This document shows, piece by piece, positions 1 to 11,000 of a stretch of 61,569 nt of DNA (position 1 is its first letter; each line of letters opens with the position of its first letter). The stretch spans positions 1-61,569 of the forward strand of contig NZ_WMBA01000050.1 in the NCBI RefSeq assembly GCF_009707865.1. The letters are read 5' to 3'. This DNA comes from Amycolatopsis pithecellobii. GTDB taxonomy: Bacteria > Actinomycetota > Actinomycetes > Mycobacteriales > Pseudonocardiaceae. Below the pieces are notes generated by a model, which worked only from the letters and a program-made list of their open reading frames with translations, did not search any database and was not told where the DNA came from. A program made the translations under genes and the position numbers.

Positions 1-126
1 ACCGCCGCCGCGGATCCCGCCACCGCCGCCGCGGATCCCGCCACCGCCGCCGCGGATCCCGCCACCGCCGCCGCGGATCCCGCCACCGCCGCCGCGGATC
101 CCGCCACCGCCGCCGCGGATCCCGCC
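1..126 (+). repeat. Six perfect 21-bp tandem repeats at the left edge
   Basis: The unit accgccgccgcggatcccgcc is repeated six times without a mismatch, and the array starts at base 1, so more copies may lie outside. In the scpB frame each unit encodes Thr-Ala-Ala-Ala-Asp-Pro-Ala. The unit length is a multiple of three, so copy number can change without shifting the frame. A degenerate continuation (agcgccgccgccaccacc) follows. Confidence 0.95.
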
Positions 127-741
127 AGCGCCGCCGCCACCACCGGCGATGACGCCGATGACTCGGAGCTTGTCGCCATTGAGCGGGGGCTGCCGGACCT
201 CACGGACGACGCTGCGCTCGAGGCGGCCCTCGAAGCGCTTCTCCTCGTCGTCGACTCGCCTGTCAACGAGGAGTCTCTGGCCGACGCGCTGGAACAGCCG
301 GTCTCGCGGGTGACGCAGGCCCTGCACACGATGTCCCAACGGCTCACGGCCCAGGCGCGCGGCATCGACCTGCGCCGCGTGGGGGACGGGTGGCGGTTCT
401 TCACCCGCGACACCTACGCGCCCTTCGTCGAGAAGCTCCTGCTCGACGGCCAGCGTTCGAAGCTGACCCGCGCAGCGCTGGAGACCCTCGCCGTGATCGC
501 CTACCGGCAGCCGGTCACCCGCTCGCGGGTCGCTGCCGTGCGCGGCGTTAACGTGGACGGCGTCATCCGGACACTGCTGGCCCGCGGGCTCATCGAAGAG
601 GCCGGCACCGACCCGGAGACCGGTGGCACCCTGTATGTCACCACGGAGTTGTTCCTTGAGCGGCTCGGGCTCCCGTCGTTGAACGACCTGCCCCCGATCG
701 CCCCGTTGCTACCTGAAGTGGACGCGATCGATGACATCTGA
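1..741 (+). CDS. scpB: Segregation and condensation protein B (ScpB), 5'-truncated by the window edge
   Basis: ScpB is a kleisin-associated winged-helix protein of the SMC-ScpAB condensin complex that compacts and segregates the chromosome. The frame is open from base 1, so the true start lies outside the window; the GTG at 310 is internal. The recognisable ScpB fold begins near base 190 (LTDDAALEAALEALLLVV) and continues through the winged helices (ETLAVIAYRQPVTRSRVAAV, then RGLIEEAG). The N-terminal part is an Ala/Pro/Asp-rich extension made of seven-residue repeats, unusual for ScpB but plausible as a disordered tail. The stop overlaps the start of rluB by 11 bp, the usual scpA-scpB-rluB order; scpA is expected just to the left. 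Identity is secure; the N-terminus is unknown. Confidence 0.93.
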   Translation, partial: TAAADPATAAADPATAAADPATAAADPATAAADPATAAADPASAAATTGDDADDSELVAIERGLPDLTDDAALEAALEALLLVVDSPVNEESLADALEQPVSRVTQALHTMSQRLTAQARGIDLRRVGDGWRFFTRDTYAPFVEKLLLDGQRSKLTRAALETLAVIAYRQPVTRSRVAAVRGVNVDGVIRTLLARGLIEEAGTDPETGGTLYVTTELFLERLGLPSLNDLPPIAPLLPEVDAIDDI

Positions 742-1474
742 CCAAGCACCCGAAGGCGTGCGCCTGCAAAAAGTCCTGTCCAAGGCCGGCATCGCGTCGC
801 GGCGTGCGGCCGAGGAGCTGATCGCGCAGGGCCGCGTCAGTGTCGACGGCCGCACGGTGCGCGAACAAGGCCTGCGCGTGGATCCCGAGCAAGCCGTGAT
901 CCACGTCGACGGTACCCGCGTGATTCTGCGCGAAGACCTGCTGTACCTGGCGTTCAACAAACCCAAAGGCGTGCACAGCACGATGACCGACGACCAGGGC
1001 CGCCCCTGCGTCGGCGACTACGTGCGCCACCGCGCGGAGCGGCTCTTCCATGTGGGCCGCCTCGACGCCGACACCGAGGGCCTGCTGCTGTTCACCAACG
1101 ACGGCGACCTCGCGCACCGTCTCATGCACCCGTCCTACCACGTGCCCAAGACCTACCTGGCCGAGGTCGACGGCACCGTGCCACGCGGGCTGGGCAAACA
1201 GCTGCGTGCCGGCATCGAGCTCGAGGACGGGCCGATCAAGGTCGACGCCTTCCGGGTCAAGGATGCCTACGCCGGGAAAACCCTGATCGAGATCGTGCTG
1301 CACGAAGGGCGCAAGCACATCGTGCGCCGGCTGCTGGCCGAGGTCGGCTTCCCCGTGCGCCAGCTCGTGCGCACCGCGATCGGGGACGTCCAGCTCGGCA
1401 ACCCCAAGCCCGGCACCATGCGCCGGCTCACCAGGGAAGAGGTCGGCGGCCTCTACCGGGCAGTGGGCCTGTGA
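731..1474 (+). CDS. rluB: 23S rRNA pseudouridine synthase (RluB family)
   Basis: It isomerises a specific uridine of 23S rRNA to pseudouridine during ribosome maturation. The 247-residue protein starts with an S4 RNA-binding domain (residues about 8-70, containing [20 protein letters not shown]), followed by the RsuA/RluB catalytic domain. The catalytic aspartate is D112 in GRLDADTEG, and the downstream KTYLAEVDG and [11 protein letters not shown] blocks are intact. The ATG at 731 overlaps the scpB stop, so translation is probably coupled. Length and motifs are normal for the family. RluB versus a close RsuA/RluE paralogue is decided mainly by the neighbouring scpB. Confidence 0.93.
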   Translation: MTSDQAPEGVRLQKVLSKAGIASRRAAEELIAQGRVSVDGRTVREQGLRVDPEQAVIHVDGTRVILREDLLYLAFNKPKGVHSTMTDDQGRPCVGDYVRHRAERLFHVGRLDADTEGLLLFTNDGDLAHRLMHPSYHVPKTYLAEVDGTVPRGLGKQLRAGIELEDGPIKVDAFRVKDAYAGKTLIEIVLHEGRKHIVRRLLAEVGFPVRQLVRTAIGDVQLGNPKPGTMRRLTREEVGGLYRAVGL

Positions 1475-1559
1475 TGCCGCGAGTACCACACCGGTCCTGC
1501 GGAGCGCCGGCTTCGCGTGGTCATTCGGCGGCGCCGGCCCACGCGGCTACCATCGCCCG

Positions 1560-3362
1560 GTGACTTCCGGCGCACTCGACGTGCTGCAGCGCGTCTTCGG
1601 CTACGACTCGTTCCGCGGCGAGCAAGAGGCGATCATCAACCAGGTCGTCGAAGGCGGCGACGCGCTCGTGCTGATGCCGACCGGCGGCGGCAAGTCGTTG
1701 TGCTACCAGATCCCTTCCCTGGTACGCGAAGGCGCCGGTGTGGTGATCTCCCCGCTCATTGCGCTCATGCAGGATCAGGTGGACGCGTTGCGCGCACTGG
1801 GCGTCCGCGCCGGGTTCCTCAACTCCACGCAGGATTACCAGCAACGGCGTGAGGTCGAGACCGCGTTCGTGAGCGGTGAACTGGACCTGCTGTACCTGGC
1901 GCCGGAACGGCTGCGGCTGGAGTCCACTGTGGACTTGCTCGGCCGGGGCAAGGTCGCGTTGTTCGCGATCGACGAGGCGCACTGTGTTTCCCAGTGGGGC
2001 CACGATTTCCGGCCCGACTACCTGGCGCTCTCGCAATTGCACGAGCGGTGGCCGGACATTCCGCGGATCGCGCTGACCGCGACCGCGACGCAAGCGACAC
2101 ACAGCGAGATCGCGACGCGGCTGAACCTGGGTGAGGCCAAGCATTTCGTGGCGAGCTTCGACCGGCCGAACATCCAGTACCGGATCGTGCCGAAGAACAA
2201 CCCGCAGAAGCAGTTGCTGGAACTTTTGCGCACGGAGCATGCGGGGGACGCGGGGATCGTCTACTGCCTGTCGCGGGCATCGGTGGAGAAGGCGGCGGAA
2301 TTTCTTACCCAGAACGGGATTCCCGCGGTGCCGTACCACGCGGGCCTCGACTCGCGGACCCGCGCGGCGAACCAGGCGCGGTTCCTGCGCGAGGACGGGC
2401 TGGTCGTCGTCGCCACGATCGCGTTCGGGATGGGCATCGACAAGCCCGACGTGCGGTTCGTCGCGCACCTGGACCTGCCGAAGTCCGTCGAGGGCTACTA
2501 CCAGGAGACCGGCCGCGCCGGGCGGGACGGGCTGCCGTCCACGGCGTGGCTCGCCTACGGGCTGCAGGATGTCGTGCAGCAACGCAAGATGATCGACACG
2601 TCCGAGGGCGACAACGCGCATCGCCGGCGCCTGTCCGCGCATCTGGACGCGATGCTGGCGCTGTGCGAAACGGTCGAGTGCCGCCGGGTGCAGTTGCTGA
2701 ACTACTTCGGACAGTCCGGTGAGCCGTGCGGCAACTGCGACACCTGCCTGACCCCGCCGGAATCGTGGGACGGCACCATTCCCGCGCAGAAACTACTGTC
2801 CACTGTGTACCGGCTGGACAACGAGCGGCGGCAGAAGTTCGGCACCGGCCAGCTCATCGACATCCTGCTGGGCAAACAGACCCCGAAGGTGCAACAACAC
2901 CGGCACCACGAGCTGACCGTGTTCGGCGTCGGCACCGAACTCGCCGAGAGCGAGTGGCGCGGCGTCGTGCGGCAGCTGCTGGCGCAAGGTCTGCTCGCCG
3001 TCGAGGGCGACTACGGCACCCTCGTGCTCACCGAAGCGAGCGGTGACGTGCTGGGCCGGCGACGGGAAGTCCGGCTGCGCCGCGAACCCAAGCGTGAACC
3101 CAAGGCGGCGCGCCCCGCGAAGAAGGCGGCCGTCGAGATGCCACCCGAGGCCGCGCCGACGTTCGAAAAACTGCGCGCGTGGCGGGCCGGTTCCGCGAAA
3201 GACCAGGGTGTCCCGGCGTACGTCATCTTCCACGACGCGACCCTGCGGCAGATCGCCACCGAGCATCCGTCCACTTTGGAGCAACTCGGCCGGATCAGCG
3301 GTGTCGGGGAGAACAAGCTGGCCAGGTACGGGCAGCAAATCCTGGACGTGCTCGCGGACTAG
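1560..3362 (+). CDS. recQ: ATP-dependent DNA helicase RecQ
   Basis: It is a 3'-5' superfamily 2 helicase acting in recombination and repair. The 600-residue protein has a Walker A motif (MPTGGGKS, residues 39-46), a DEAH box (138-141, [18 protein letters not shown]), the helicase C domain ending in [13 protein letters not shown], and a zinc-binding cluster (C369, C374 and the later CGNCDTC block). A winged-helix domain and a C-terminal HRDC domain follow (about 530-600, [17 protein letters not shown]). The start is a GTG; the frame upstream gives no better choice. The basic linker before the HRDC domain ([18 protein letters not shown]) is typical of actinobacterial RecQ. It appears to be a single transcription unit. 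Confidence 0.95.
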   Translation: MTSGALDVLQRVFGYDSFRGEQEAIINQVVEGGDALVLMPTGGGKSLCYQIPSLVREGAGVVISPLIALMQDQVDALRALGVRAGFLNSTQDYQQRREVETAFVSGELDLLYLAPERLRLESTVDLLGRGKVALFAIDEAHCVSQWGHDFRPDYLALSQLHERWPDIPRIALTATATQATHSEIATRLNLGEAKHFVASFDRPNIQYRIVPKNNPQKQLLELLRTEHAGDAGIVYCLSRASVEKAAEFLTQNGIPAVPYHAGLDSRTRAANQARFLREDGLVVVATIAFGMGIDKPDVRFVAHLDLPKSVEGYYQETGRAGRDGLPSTAWLAYGLQDVVQQRKMIDTSEGDNAHRRRLSAHLDAMLALCETVECRRVQLLNYFGQSGEPCGNCDTCLTPPESWDGTIPAQKLLSTVYRLDNERRQKFGTGQLIDILLGKQTPKVQQHRHHELTVFGVGTELAESEWRGVVRQLLAQGLLAVEGDYGTLVLTEASGDVLGRRREVRLRREPKREPKAARPAKKAAVEMPPEAAPTFEKLRAWRAGSAKDQGVPAYVIFHDATLRQIATEHPSTLEQLGRISGVGENKLARYGQQILDVLAD

Positions 3363-3376
3363 GCACTGAGCGACGA

Positions 3377-4570
3377 CTAAGGCACCGTCGCGGTTTCGGC
3401 GCGGGTGGATTTTCGTTGCAGGGCACGGGCGACCGGCTCCACGATCCGGGCGGCTGTCGGGCCCAGGATGGCCATCAACAGCACGTACGCCGTCGCGAGG
3501 GCGGCTAGTTCGCCCGTCACCGCGCCGGCCGTCAGCGCGAGGCCCGCGATCACGATGGAAAACTCGCCGCGTGCCACCAGTGCCGCGCCCGCGCGGGCCC
3601 GGCCCAGCCGCCCGATTCCCTGTCGGCGCGCGGCGAACCAGCCGGTGGCCACCTTCGTCGCCGTGGTGATCACCGCGAGTGCCACCGCCCAGCCGAGCAC
3701 GGGCGGGATCGACGCCGGGTTCGTGTTGAGCCCGAACACTACAAAGAACACCGCCGCGAACAGGTCCCGCAACGGTTCCAGTAGGTGCGCCGCGTTCTCC
3801 GCGGTCGAGCCGGAGATCGCGATGCCGAGCAGGAAAGCGCCTACCGCGGCGGAAACCTGCATCGCGGACGCGAGGCCGGCCACCAGCAGTGCCGCGCCCA
3901 GTACCCGGAGCAGGAACACTTCCCGGTCGTCGGAGTCCACAATGGCCGATACGTAACGTCCGAACCGCAACGCGATCACGAGCACCACCGTGATCACCGC
4001 GAGGGAGATGGCGACCGCTTTCAGGCCGCCGAGAAAGGTGATCCCGGCCAGCAGTGCGGTCAGGATCGGCAGGTACAGCGCCATCGCGAGATCCTCGAAC
4101 ACGAGAATCGACAGCACCACGGGCGTTTCCCGGTTCCCGAGCCTGCCAAGATCGCCGAGCACCTTCGCGACGATGCCGGACGACGAGATGTACGTCACGC
4201 CCGCCATCACGATCGCGCCCACCGGACCCCAGCCCAGCAGTAACGCGACAGCGGCGCCCGGCGCCGCGTTGAGCACGATGTCCAGCACCCCGGCGAGCCA
4301 CGATCTTTTGAGCCCGGTGATCAGCTCGGCAGCCGAATATTCCAAGCCCAGCAACAACAACAGCAGCACCACGCCGATTTCGCTGGCAAGGTGCGTGAAG
4401 CCGCCGATGTCACCGAGCGGGATCAGTCCGCCCTGCCCGAAGGCGAGCCCGCCGAGCAGGTACAGCGGGATCGGCGACATCCCGATCCGCCCGGCGAGTT
4501 TGCCGAGCAGGCCGAGGGCGAAGAAGACGGCACCGAGTTCGATGAGGGAGAGCGCGGTGTGATCCATCAT
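3377..4570 (-). CDS. khtU: Cation:proton antiporter membrane subunit (KhtU/CPA2 type)
   Basis: It is a CPA2-family membrane antiporter predicted to exchange K+ (or another monovalent cation) for H+ across the plasma membrane. The 397-residue protein is almost entirely hydrophobic, with about 11-12 membrane spans. Typical signatures are the N-terminal IELGAVFFALGLLGKLAGR, the GLEYSAAELI segment and the FGLNTNPASIPP block. It lacks a C-terminal RCK domain; that role falls to the separate KhtT-like subunit encoded immediately upstream, whose TGA overlaps this ATG by 4 bp. It converges on recQ with a 14-bp gap. Ion specificity cannot be read from the sequence. Confidence 0.85.
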   Translation of the reverse strand: MMDHTALSLIELGAVFFALGLLGKLAGRIGMSPIPLYLLGGLAFGQGGLIPLGDIGGFTHLASEIGVVLLLLLLGLEYSAAELITGLKRSWLAGVLDIVLNAAPGAAVALLLGWGPVGAIVMAGVTYISSSGIVAKVLGDLGRLGNRETPVVLSILVFEDLAMALYLPILTALLAGITFLGGLKAVAISLAVITVVLVIALRFGRYVSAIVDSDDREVFLLRVLGAALLVAGLASAMQVSAAVGAFLLGIAISGSTAENAAHLLEPLRDLFAAVFFVVFGLNTNPASIPPVLGWAVALAVITTATKVATGWFAARRQGIGRLGRARAGAALVARGEFSIVIAGLALTAGAVTGELAALATAYVLLMAILGPTAARIVEPVARALQRKSTRAETATVP

Positions 4571-5049
4571 CCGTTCTTCAAAATTCTCAGGGCGTTCTCG
4601 AGACCGTCGGCGGTGCCGACGGCCACGAGCACATCGCCGGCGGTGAACGTGAAATCCGGGGCGGGTGACGGGTGTACCTGGCCGGCGCGCATGACGGCGA
4701 CCACCGACACCCCGGTGCGGGTGCGCATCGCGGTGTCGCCGAGTGTGCGGCCGTCGAAGGGCGCGTTCGCCTTGATCGGCAGCTGCCGCGTGTTGATGCC
4801 GGGCACCTCGCGATGCTCCTCGGTCAGCTGCGCCACCAGCTGCGGCGCGCCGAGCAGGTTCGCCAGCGCACCGGCCTCATCGGTGGTCAGCGGCACCGAC
4901 GCCAGACAGGCATCCGGATCGTCTGCTTTGGACACGATGAGCTCGATCTGCCCGTCGCGGTGGGTCACCACGCCGAGGCGCCGGCCGTTGCGCAGCGCGA
5001 AGTCCTTGCGTACGCCGATGCCGGGCAGGGGAGTCACTTCCACGTTCAC
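4567..5049 (-). CDS. khtT: KhtT-like regulatory subunit of a K+/H+ antiporter (TrkA-C domain)
   Basis: It is a cytoplasmic ligand-sensing subunit that gates its KhtU partner. The 160-residue protein has an N-terminal KhtT domain (VEVTPLPGIGVRKDFAL) and a C-terminal TrkA-C/RCK-C domain (about 85-160, RTLGDTAMRTRTGVSVVAV and GDVLVAVGTADGL). I chose the GTG at 5049 because it places the conserved family start at residue 2 and follows a G-rich ribosome-binding stretch; the frame is open further upstream to 5226, but that part reads as non-coding. It is co-transcribed with khtU through an ATGA overlap. The promoter should lie between 5050 and 5158, divergent from cmk. Confidence 0.82.
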   Translation of the reverse strand: MNVEVTPLPGIGVRKDFALRNGRRLGVVTHRDGQIELIVSKADDPDACLASVPLTTDEAGALANLLGAPQLVAQLTEEHREVPGINTRQLPIKANAPFDGRTLGDTAMRTRTGVSVVAVMRAGQVHPSPAPDFTFTAGDVLVAVGTADGLENALRILKNG

Positions 5050-5158
5050 ACCCCCACACCTTACCGGTTTGCCCGGTTTGGCCCGGTGCGTGCGCGTGGC
5101 CACCTGCCAGGCAGAATGAGACCGGCGGTGGAACGGCTTCGGCGCAAGGAGAGCATCG

Positions 5159-5875
5159 GTGACGCTACGTGGAGTGGTCGCGCTGGACGGTCCGTCCGGG
5201 ACGGGGAAGACCACCGTCGCGCGCAAGCTCGCCGAGCGTCTGAGCGCCGGCTACCTCGACACGGGCGCGATGTACCGGGTGGTGACCCTGGCGGTGCTGC
5301 GCGCGGGTGCCGACATCGCGGACCCGGTCGCCGTCGCGGCCGTCGCCGCCGACGCGGTGTTCACCATCGGCACCACACCGGTCCGCCCCCGCGTCACGCT
5401 GGCCGGTGCGGACGTCGCCGCCGAGATTCGCGGGCCCGAGGTGAACCACGCCGTGTCGCCGGTTTCCGCGGTGCCCGCCGTGCGTGAGCTGCTGGTCGCG
5501 CGCCAGCGCCGGATCATCGACGCGGTGCTGGCCGAGGTGGGTGGGATCGTGGTGGAGGGCCGGGACATCGGCACTGTCGTCACGCCGGACGCGCCGCTCA
5601 AGGTTTTCCTCACCGCGTCCCCGGAGATCCGCGCCGCGCGCCGCAACGCGCAGGACACCGCGGCCGGGCGGGACAGTACCCACGCGGACGCGCTGGAGTC
5701 GGTCGGCCGCCGTGACCGGCTGGATTCCAGCCGGGCCGCGTCGCCGCTGCGCGCCGCCGAGGACGCCGTGCACCTGGACACCTCCGAGCTGGAGATCGAC
5801 CAGGTGCTGGTGGCCCTCACCGAGCTGGCGAGTCACCGTGGACTGCTCCACTGCGCCGCGGAGGTCACCCGGTGA
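5159..5875 (+). CDS. cmk: Cytidylate kinase
   Basis: It phosphorylates CMP and dCMP using ATP, in pyrimidine nucleotide salvage and synthesis. The 238-residue protein has a P-loop GPSGTGKTT (residues 12-20), the substrate-binding GYLDTGAMYR block, a central VVEGRDIGTVV motif and the RRDRLDSSRAASPL segment that binds CMP. The start is GTG at 5159, just after a purine-rich stretch (aaggagagcatcg). It overlaps plsC by 4 bp (GTGA) and begins the cmk-plsC-der operon. Confidence 0.96.
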   Translation: MTLRGVVALDGPSGTGKTTVARKLAERLSAGYLDTGAMYRVVTLAVLRAGADIADPVAVAAVAADAVFTIGTTPVRPRVTLAGADVAAEIRGPEVNHAVSPVSAVPAVRELLVARQRRIIDAVLAEVGGIVVEGRDIGTVVTPDAPLKVFLTASPEIRAARRNAQDTAAGRDSTHADALESVGRRDRLDSSRAASPLRAAEDAVHLDTSELEIDQVLVALTELASHRGLLHCAAEVTR

Positions 5876-6531
5876 GCTCGGCCGGCCTGCCCGACGGCGC
5901 GTCCGGCCGGCTGCACGACCTCGGCCGCGTGGTGGGTAAAGTGCTGTTCCGGCCCGCGTACCGGATCCGGATCACCGGGCGGGAGCGGGTGCCGCGGACC
6001 GGGCCGGTGCTGCTCATCGCCAACCACAGCTCGCTCGTCGAACCGCAGCTGATCTACGGAATGCTGCCGCGGCGTTCGGTGTTCCTCGTCAAGGAGGAGA
6101 TGTTCACCGGCGCCATGGGGTGGTTCCTCCGGCGGATCGGGCAGGTACCGGTCCGCCGGGGTGAACCGGACCGGACGCCACTGCTGGTCACCGCGAAGAT
6201 CCTGCGCGAGGGCGGGCTGGTCGGGGTGTTCCCCGAAGGCACCCGCGGCGAAGGTGACGTGACGAGGGCCGAAGCGGGCGCGGCGTGGCTGCTTCGCGGC
6301 ACCGACGCGGTCGTGCTGCCGGTCGCGGTCCGCGGCACGAAACGCCCGGCGGATCGCAAGCGGCGGTTCTGCCCGCGGGTCGACATCCTGATCGGCGAGC
6401 CGTTCCGGGTCGAGGTCGGCAAGGGGCGGGCCGGGCTGGAACTGGCCACCGAAGAACTGCGCGGCACACTCGCCGCGCTCGTGCGCGAGCTGGACGGACA
6501 GCGCGCGCAGGCAGAGAAAGCGAAGTCATGA
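5872..6531 (+). CDS. plsC: 1-acyl-sn-glycerol-3-phosphate acyltransferase-like (PlsC/LPLAT family)
   Basis: Members of this family acylate lysophosphatidic acid at the membrane. The 219-residue protein has the LPLAT blocks: block I NHSSLVEP (residues 51-58), block III FPEGTR (120-125) and the [12 protein letters not shown] region. Block I normally reads HX4D; here the position after H52-X4 is E57, so the catalytic acid appears as glutamate. Either Glu substitutes or the protein has altered activity. It is coupled on both sides, by a GTGA overlap with cmk and an ATGA overlap with der. Family membership is firm; the exact acyl acceptor is not. Confidence 0.88.
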   Translation: MSSAGLPDGASGRLHDLGRVVGKVLFRPAYRIRITGRERVPRTGPVLLIANHSSLVEPQLIYGMLPRRSVFLVKEEMFTGAMGWFLRRIGQVPVRRGEPDRTPLLVTAKILREGGLVGVFPEGTRGEGDVTRAEAGAAWLLRGTDAVVLPVAVRGTKRPADRKRRFCPRVDILIGEPFRVEVGKGRAGLELATEELRGTLAALVRELDGQRAQAEKAKS

Positions 6532-7955
6532 CACAGCTCGACGGGGCCGACGGCTCCTGGACGGACGAAGCCGAGTTCGCCGCGCTCGACGCGCAGCTCG
6601 AAGGCACCGGCGACACCGAAGAGGCCGTGCTGAACCAGCCGGTGCTGGCGGTCGTCGGCAGGCCGAACGTGGGCAAGTCCACCCTGGTCAACCGGATTCT
6701 CGGCCGCCGCGAGGCGGTGGTGCAGGACGTGCCGGGGGTGACCCGCGACCGGATCGCCTACGACGCGATGTGGAACGGCCGCCGGTTCACCGTCGTCGAC
6801 ACCGGTGGCTGGGAACCGGGCGCGACGGGCCTGCAGGGTGCGGTCGCCACCCAGGCCGAGATGGCGATGAACACCGCGGACGCCGTGCTGCTCGTGGTGG
6901 ACGCGTCGGTCGGCGCGACCACCACCGACGAAGCCGTGGCGAAGGTGCTGCGCCGGTCGAAGCGGCCGGTGTTGCTGGCCGCGAACAAGGTCGATGACAA
7001 CCGCTTGATGGCCGACGTCGCATCGCTGTGGTCACTGGGGCTCGGCGAGCCGATTGCCGTCAGCGCGCTGCACGGCCGCAGCTCCGGTGACCTCCTCGAC
7101 GCGATCGTCAAGGCCTTGCCGGAGGCGCCGCGCGATCTCGGTGAACGGGCGGCGGGGCCGCGGCGCGTCGCACTGGTCGGGAAGCCCAACGTCGGGAAGT
7201 CGAGCCTGCTCAACAAGCTCACCGGCGAGGAGCGGGCGGTGGTCGACTCGGTGGCGGGCACCACGGTGGACCCGGTGGACTCGCTCGTCGAGCTGGACGG
7301 CGAGGCGTGGCGGTTCGTCGACACAGCCGGGCTGCGCAAACGCGTGCAGACCGCGAGCGGCACCGAGTACTACGCGTCCTTGCGTACCAAGGCGGCCATC
7401 GACGCGGCCGAAGTCGTGATCGTGTTGCTGGACGCGAGCGAGCCACTGTCCGAACAGGACCTCCGGGTGCTGACGATGGTGGTCGAGGCGGGCCGCGCCT
7501 GCGTGCTGGCGTTCAACAAGTGGGACCTGGTCGACGAGGACCGCCGGTACCAGTTGGACAAGGAACTCGACCGTGGTCTGGTCCGGGTGCCGTGGGCGCA
7601 GAAGGTGAACATCTCCGCGCTCACCGGCCGCTCGGTGCGCAAGCTCGCGCCGGCGCTGCGTACGGCACTCGAATCCTGGGACCGCCGCGTGCCGACCGGG
7701 CAGCTCAACGGGTGGCTGTCGGACCTGGTCGCCGCGACCCCGCCGCCCGTGCGCGGCGGCAAGCAACCGAAGGTGCTGTTCGCCACCCAGGCCGCGATCC
7801 GCCCACCGACGCTTGTGCTGTTCACCACCGGGTTCCTCGAGGCCGGGTACCGGCGGTTCATCGAACGGAAATTCCGCGAGCGCTTCGGGTTCGAGGGCTC
7901 CCCGGTGCGGATCAACGTCCGGGTGCGGGAAAAGCGCCCTCGCAAGGGCAAGTGA
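6528..7955 (+). CDS. der: Ribosome biogenesis GTPase Der (EngA)
   Basis: Der is an essential double-GTPase that acts in 50S subunit assembly. The 475-residue protein carries two G domains: GRPNVGKST (residues 44-52) with DTGGWE and NKVD, and GKPNVGKSS (about 219-227) with DTAGLRKR and NKWD. A C-terminal KH-like domain ends in [16 protein letters not shown] chose the ATG at 6528, overlapping the plsC stop; the longer open frame upstream to 6285 lies within plsC and is not plausible. The acidic N-terminal extension of about 40 residues is common in actinobacterial Der. Confidence 0.96.
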   Translation: MTQLDGADGSWTDEAEFAALDAQLEGTGDTEEAVLNQPVLAVVGRPNVGKSTLVNRILGRREAVVQDVPGVTRDRIAYDAMWNGRRFTVVDTGGWEPGATGLQGAVATQAEMAMNTADAVLLVVDASVGATTTDEAVAKVLRRSKRPVLLAANKVDDNRLMADVASLWSLGLGEPIAVSALHGRSSGDLLDAIVKALPEAPRDLGERAAGPRRVALVGKPNVGKSSLLNKLTGEERAVVDSVAGTTVDPVDSLVELDGEAWRFVDTAGLRKRVQTASGTEYYASLRTKAAIDAAEVVIVLLDASEPLSEQDLRVLTMVVEAGRACVLAFNKWDLVDEDRRYQLDKELDRGLVRVPWAQKVNISALTGRSVRKLAPALRTALESWDRRVPTGQLNGWLSDLVAATPPPVRGGKQPKVLFATQAAIRPPTLVLFTTGFLEAGYRRFIERKFRERFGFEGSPVRINVRVREKRPRKGK

Positions 7956-8072
7956 GCGTACCGAGATCGGCTCGCAACCTCCCATTCACCTTCGGGTAGG
8001 CTGAACGGTCGCACCGGGCGCCTCACCAGACGAGAGCAAGCCCGACTTGTCCCGAAAGGTGAGTGACGGGCC

Positions 8073-11000
8073 TTGCTGCCTGCGCTGGACACACCCCTGC
8101 CCGTGGCGTCCGCGGTCGACACCCGGCCGAAGGCACTGCTCTGGACGGGCCTCCCGGCCAGCGAGCGCACCTTGCTCGACATCCTGGCCGAAACCGTCGC
8201 CCGTCACCCCGGTGCCGCCGCGATCGACGACGGCACACAGGTGCTGAGCTACCGGCGGCTCGCCGAGGAGATCGAGATCCTGCGGACCCGGCTCGCCGAG
8301 TTCGGGGTCGGGGTCGGCGACCGGGTCGGCGTGCGGATCTCGTCCGGCACCACCGAGTTGTACGTCGCGATCCTCGCCGTGCTCGCCGCCGGTGCCGCAT
8401 ACGTGCCGGTCGACGCCGATGACCCGGACGAGCGGGCCGAGCTGGTGTTCGGCGAAGCCGGAGTGTGCGCGGTGCTGACCGACGGTGGCACGCTGACCCG
8501 CTACACCGCCCCGATCGGGCGGCCCGGCGTCCCCAGCCTGTGGGACGACGCGTGGATCATCTTCACCTCGGGTTCGACCGGTAAGCCGAAAGGCGTGGCG
8601 GTGAGCCATTCCGCCGCCGCCGCCTTCGTCGACGCGGAGGCCGGGCTGTTCCTCACCGAGGAGCCGATCGGGCCCGGCGACCGGGTGCTGGCCGGGCTCT
8701 CGGTCGCGTTCGACGCGTCGTGTGAGGAGATGTGGCTGGCCTGGCGGCACGGCGCCTGCCTGGTGCCCGCGCCGAGGTCGCTCGTGCGCACCGGGGTGGA
8801 CCTCGGCCCGTGGCTGGTGGCGCAGGGCATCACGATCGTCTCGACGGTGCCGACGCTCGCCGCGTTGTGGCCGGCGGACGCGCTGGAGGACGTCCGGCTG
8901 CTGATCTTCGGCGGCGAGGCGTGCCCGCCGGAACTGGCGGAACGGGTCGCGGTCGAGGGCCGCGAGGTGTGGAACACCTACGGCCCCACCGAAGCGACCG
9001 TCGTCGCCTGCGCCGCGCCCCTGACCGGGGACGGGCCCGTGCGGATCGGGCTGCCGCTGGCAGGCTGGCAGCTCGCGGTGATCGACGAGCGGGGCGAGCC
9101 GGTCGCGATGGGGGAGACCGGGCAGCTGGTCATCGGCGGCGCCGGGCTCGCGCGGTATCTCGACGCGGAAAAGGATGCCGAGAAGTACGCATCGCTGCCG
9201 TCGCTGGGCTGGTCGCGTGCTTACCGCAGCGGCGACATCGTGCGTGCCGAACCGGAAGGGCTGATCTTCGTCGGCCGCGCCGACGAGCAGGTCAAGCTCG
9301 GTGGCCGCCGGATCGAGCTGGGCGAGGTGGATGCCGCGCTGCAAGCGCTTCCCGGCGTCACCGCGGCGGCGGCCGCCGTCCGGAAAACCAAGGCAGGCAA
9401 CCAGATTCTCGTCGGCTACGTCGTCCCGGCCGGTGCCGAACTCGATCTCGACGCCGCCGCGGCGATGCTGCGGGACCGGCTTCCCGCCGCGCTGGTGCCG
9501 CTGCTCGCGGTGGTGGCCGACCTGCCGACGCGCACTTCGGGCAAGGTGGACAGGGCCGCGCTGCCATGGCCGCTGTCCACAGTGGACACCGATGAGCTGA
9601 CGCCGACGGAGAGCTGGCTTGCCGAAGGCTGGGCGGAAATCCTCGGCGTGGCACCGTCCGACGCGGATGCGGACTTCTTCACCCACGGCGGCGGCAGCCT
9701 CACCGCGGCGCAGCTGATCGCCCGGATCCGCACCCGGCACCCGCAGGTTTCGGTGAGCGATATCTACCAGCATCCGACACTCGGCGCGCTCGCCGGGGTG
9801 CTGGACGGGCTGAACGCGACCGAGACCGCGCAACGCGAGATCCGTCCGACGCCCCGCGGGGCCGGGTTCGTGCAGGCGCTGCTGATGATCCCGTTGCTGG
9901 CGTTGGCCGGGCTGCGGTGGACGAGCCTGCTCGCCGGGCTGACCACCGTGCTCGCGGCGACAGGGGTGTCGTGGGCGCCGGCCGTGCCGTGGTGGGCGCT
10001 GGGGGTGGCATGGCTGGTGCTGTTCAGCCCCGCGGGCCGGATCGCGATCTCCGCCGGTGGCGCCCGGCTGTTGCTGCGTGGCGTCCGCCCGGGGAGTTAC
10101 CCGCGCGGTGGCAGTGTCCACTTGCGACTGTGGGCGGCCGGGAAGCTCGCGGATTTCAGCGGGGCCAGCAGTGTGTCCGGCGCATCGTGGATGACGCACT
10201 ACGCGAAAGCCTTGGGCGCCAAGGTGGCCAGGGATGTCGACCTGCACTCGCCGCCGCCGGTGACCGGTCTGCTCAAGCTCGGCCGGGGCGCCGCGATCGA
10301 ACCCGAGGTCGACCTGTCCGGGTACTGGGTCGACGGGGATCTGGTGCACATCGGCAAAATCCGGATCGGCGCGGGTGCCCGAGTGGGCGCGCGCAGCACC
10401 TTGTTTCCCGGCGCCCGGGTCGGCAAGGGCGCCGAGATCGCGGCGGGATCGACGGTGCGTGGCGCGGTGCCGGCCGGGCAACGCTGGGCCGGGTCGCCCG
10501 CGGTGCGCAGCGGCGAGGGCGCGTTGCGCTGGCCGTCGAGCCGCCCGCCGCGTTCGCGTTTCTGGTCCCTGGCTTACGGTGTGACGTCGTTGCTGCTGGG
10601 CCTGCTGCCCGTGTTCGCCGCGGTGCCCGGGATTGTGGTGCTGCTGCTGGGTTCCCCGTTGTGGGGAGGCATGCTGGCGCTTGTTCCCCTTGCGACCGTC
10701 GCGTACTTCGTGTCGTACGCGTTGCTCGTGCTGATCGGCGTCCGCGCGCTGGCCTTCGGCATGGTCGAGGGGTATCACCCGGTACACGGCCGGATCGCCT
10801 GGCGGGTATGGGCGACCGAGCGGCTGATGGACCTGGCGCGCACCGCGCTGTTCCCCTTGTACGCCAGCCTGTTCACCCCGGCCTGGCTGCGGCTGCTCGG
10901 TGCAAAGGTCGGTCGTGACGTCGAGGCCTCGACGGTGCTCGCGCTGCCGAAGATGACCAAAGTGGACGATGGGGCGTTCCTGGCCGACGACACGATGGTC

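Noticed and set aside
1..126. CRISPR-like array
   Set aside because: The units are directly adjacent with no spacers and encode an in-frame peptide repeat.
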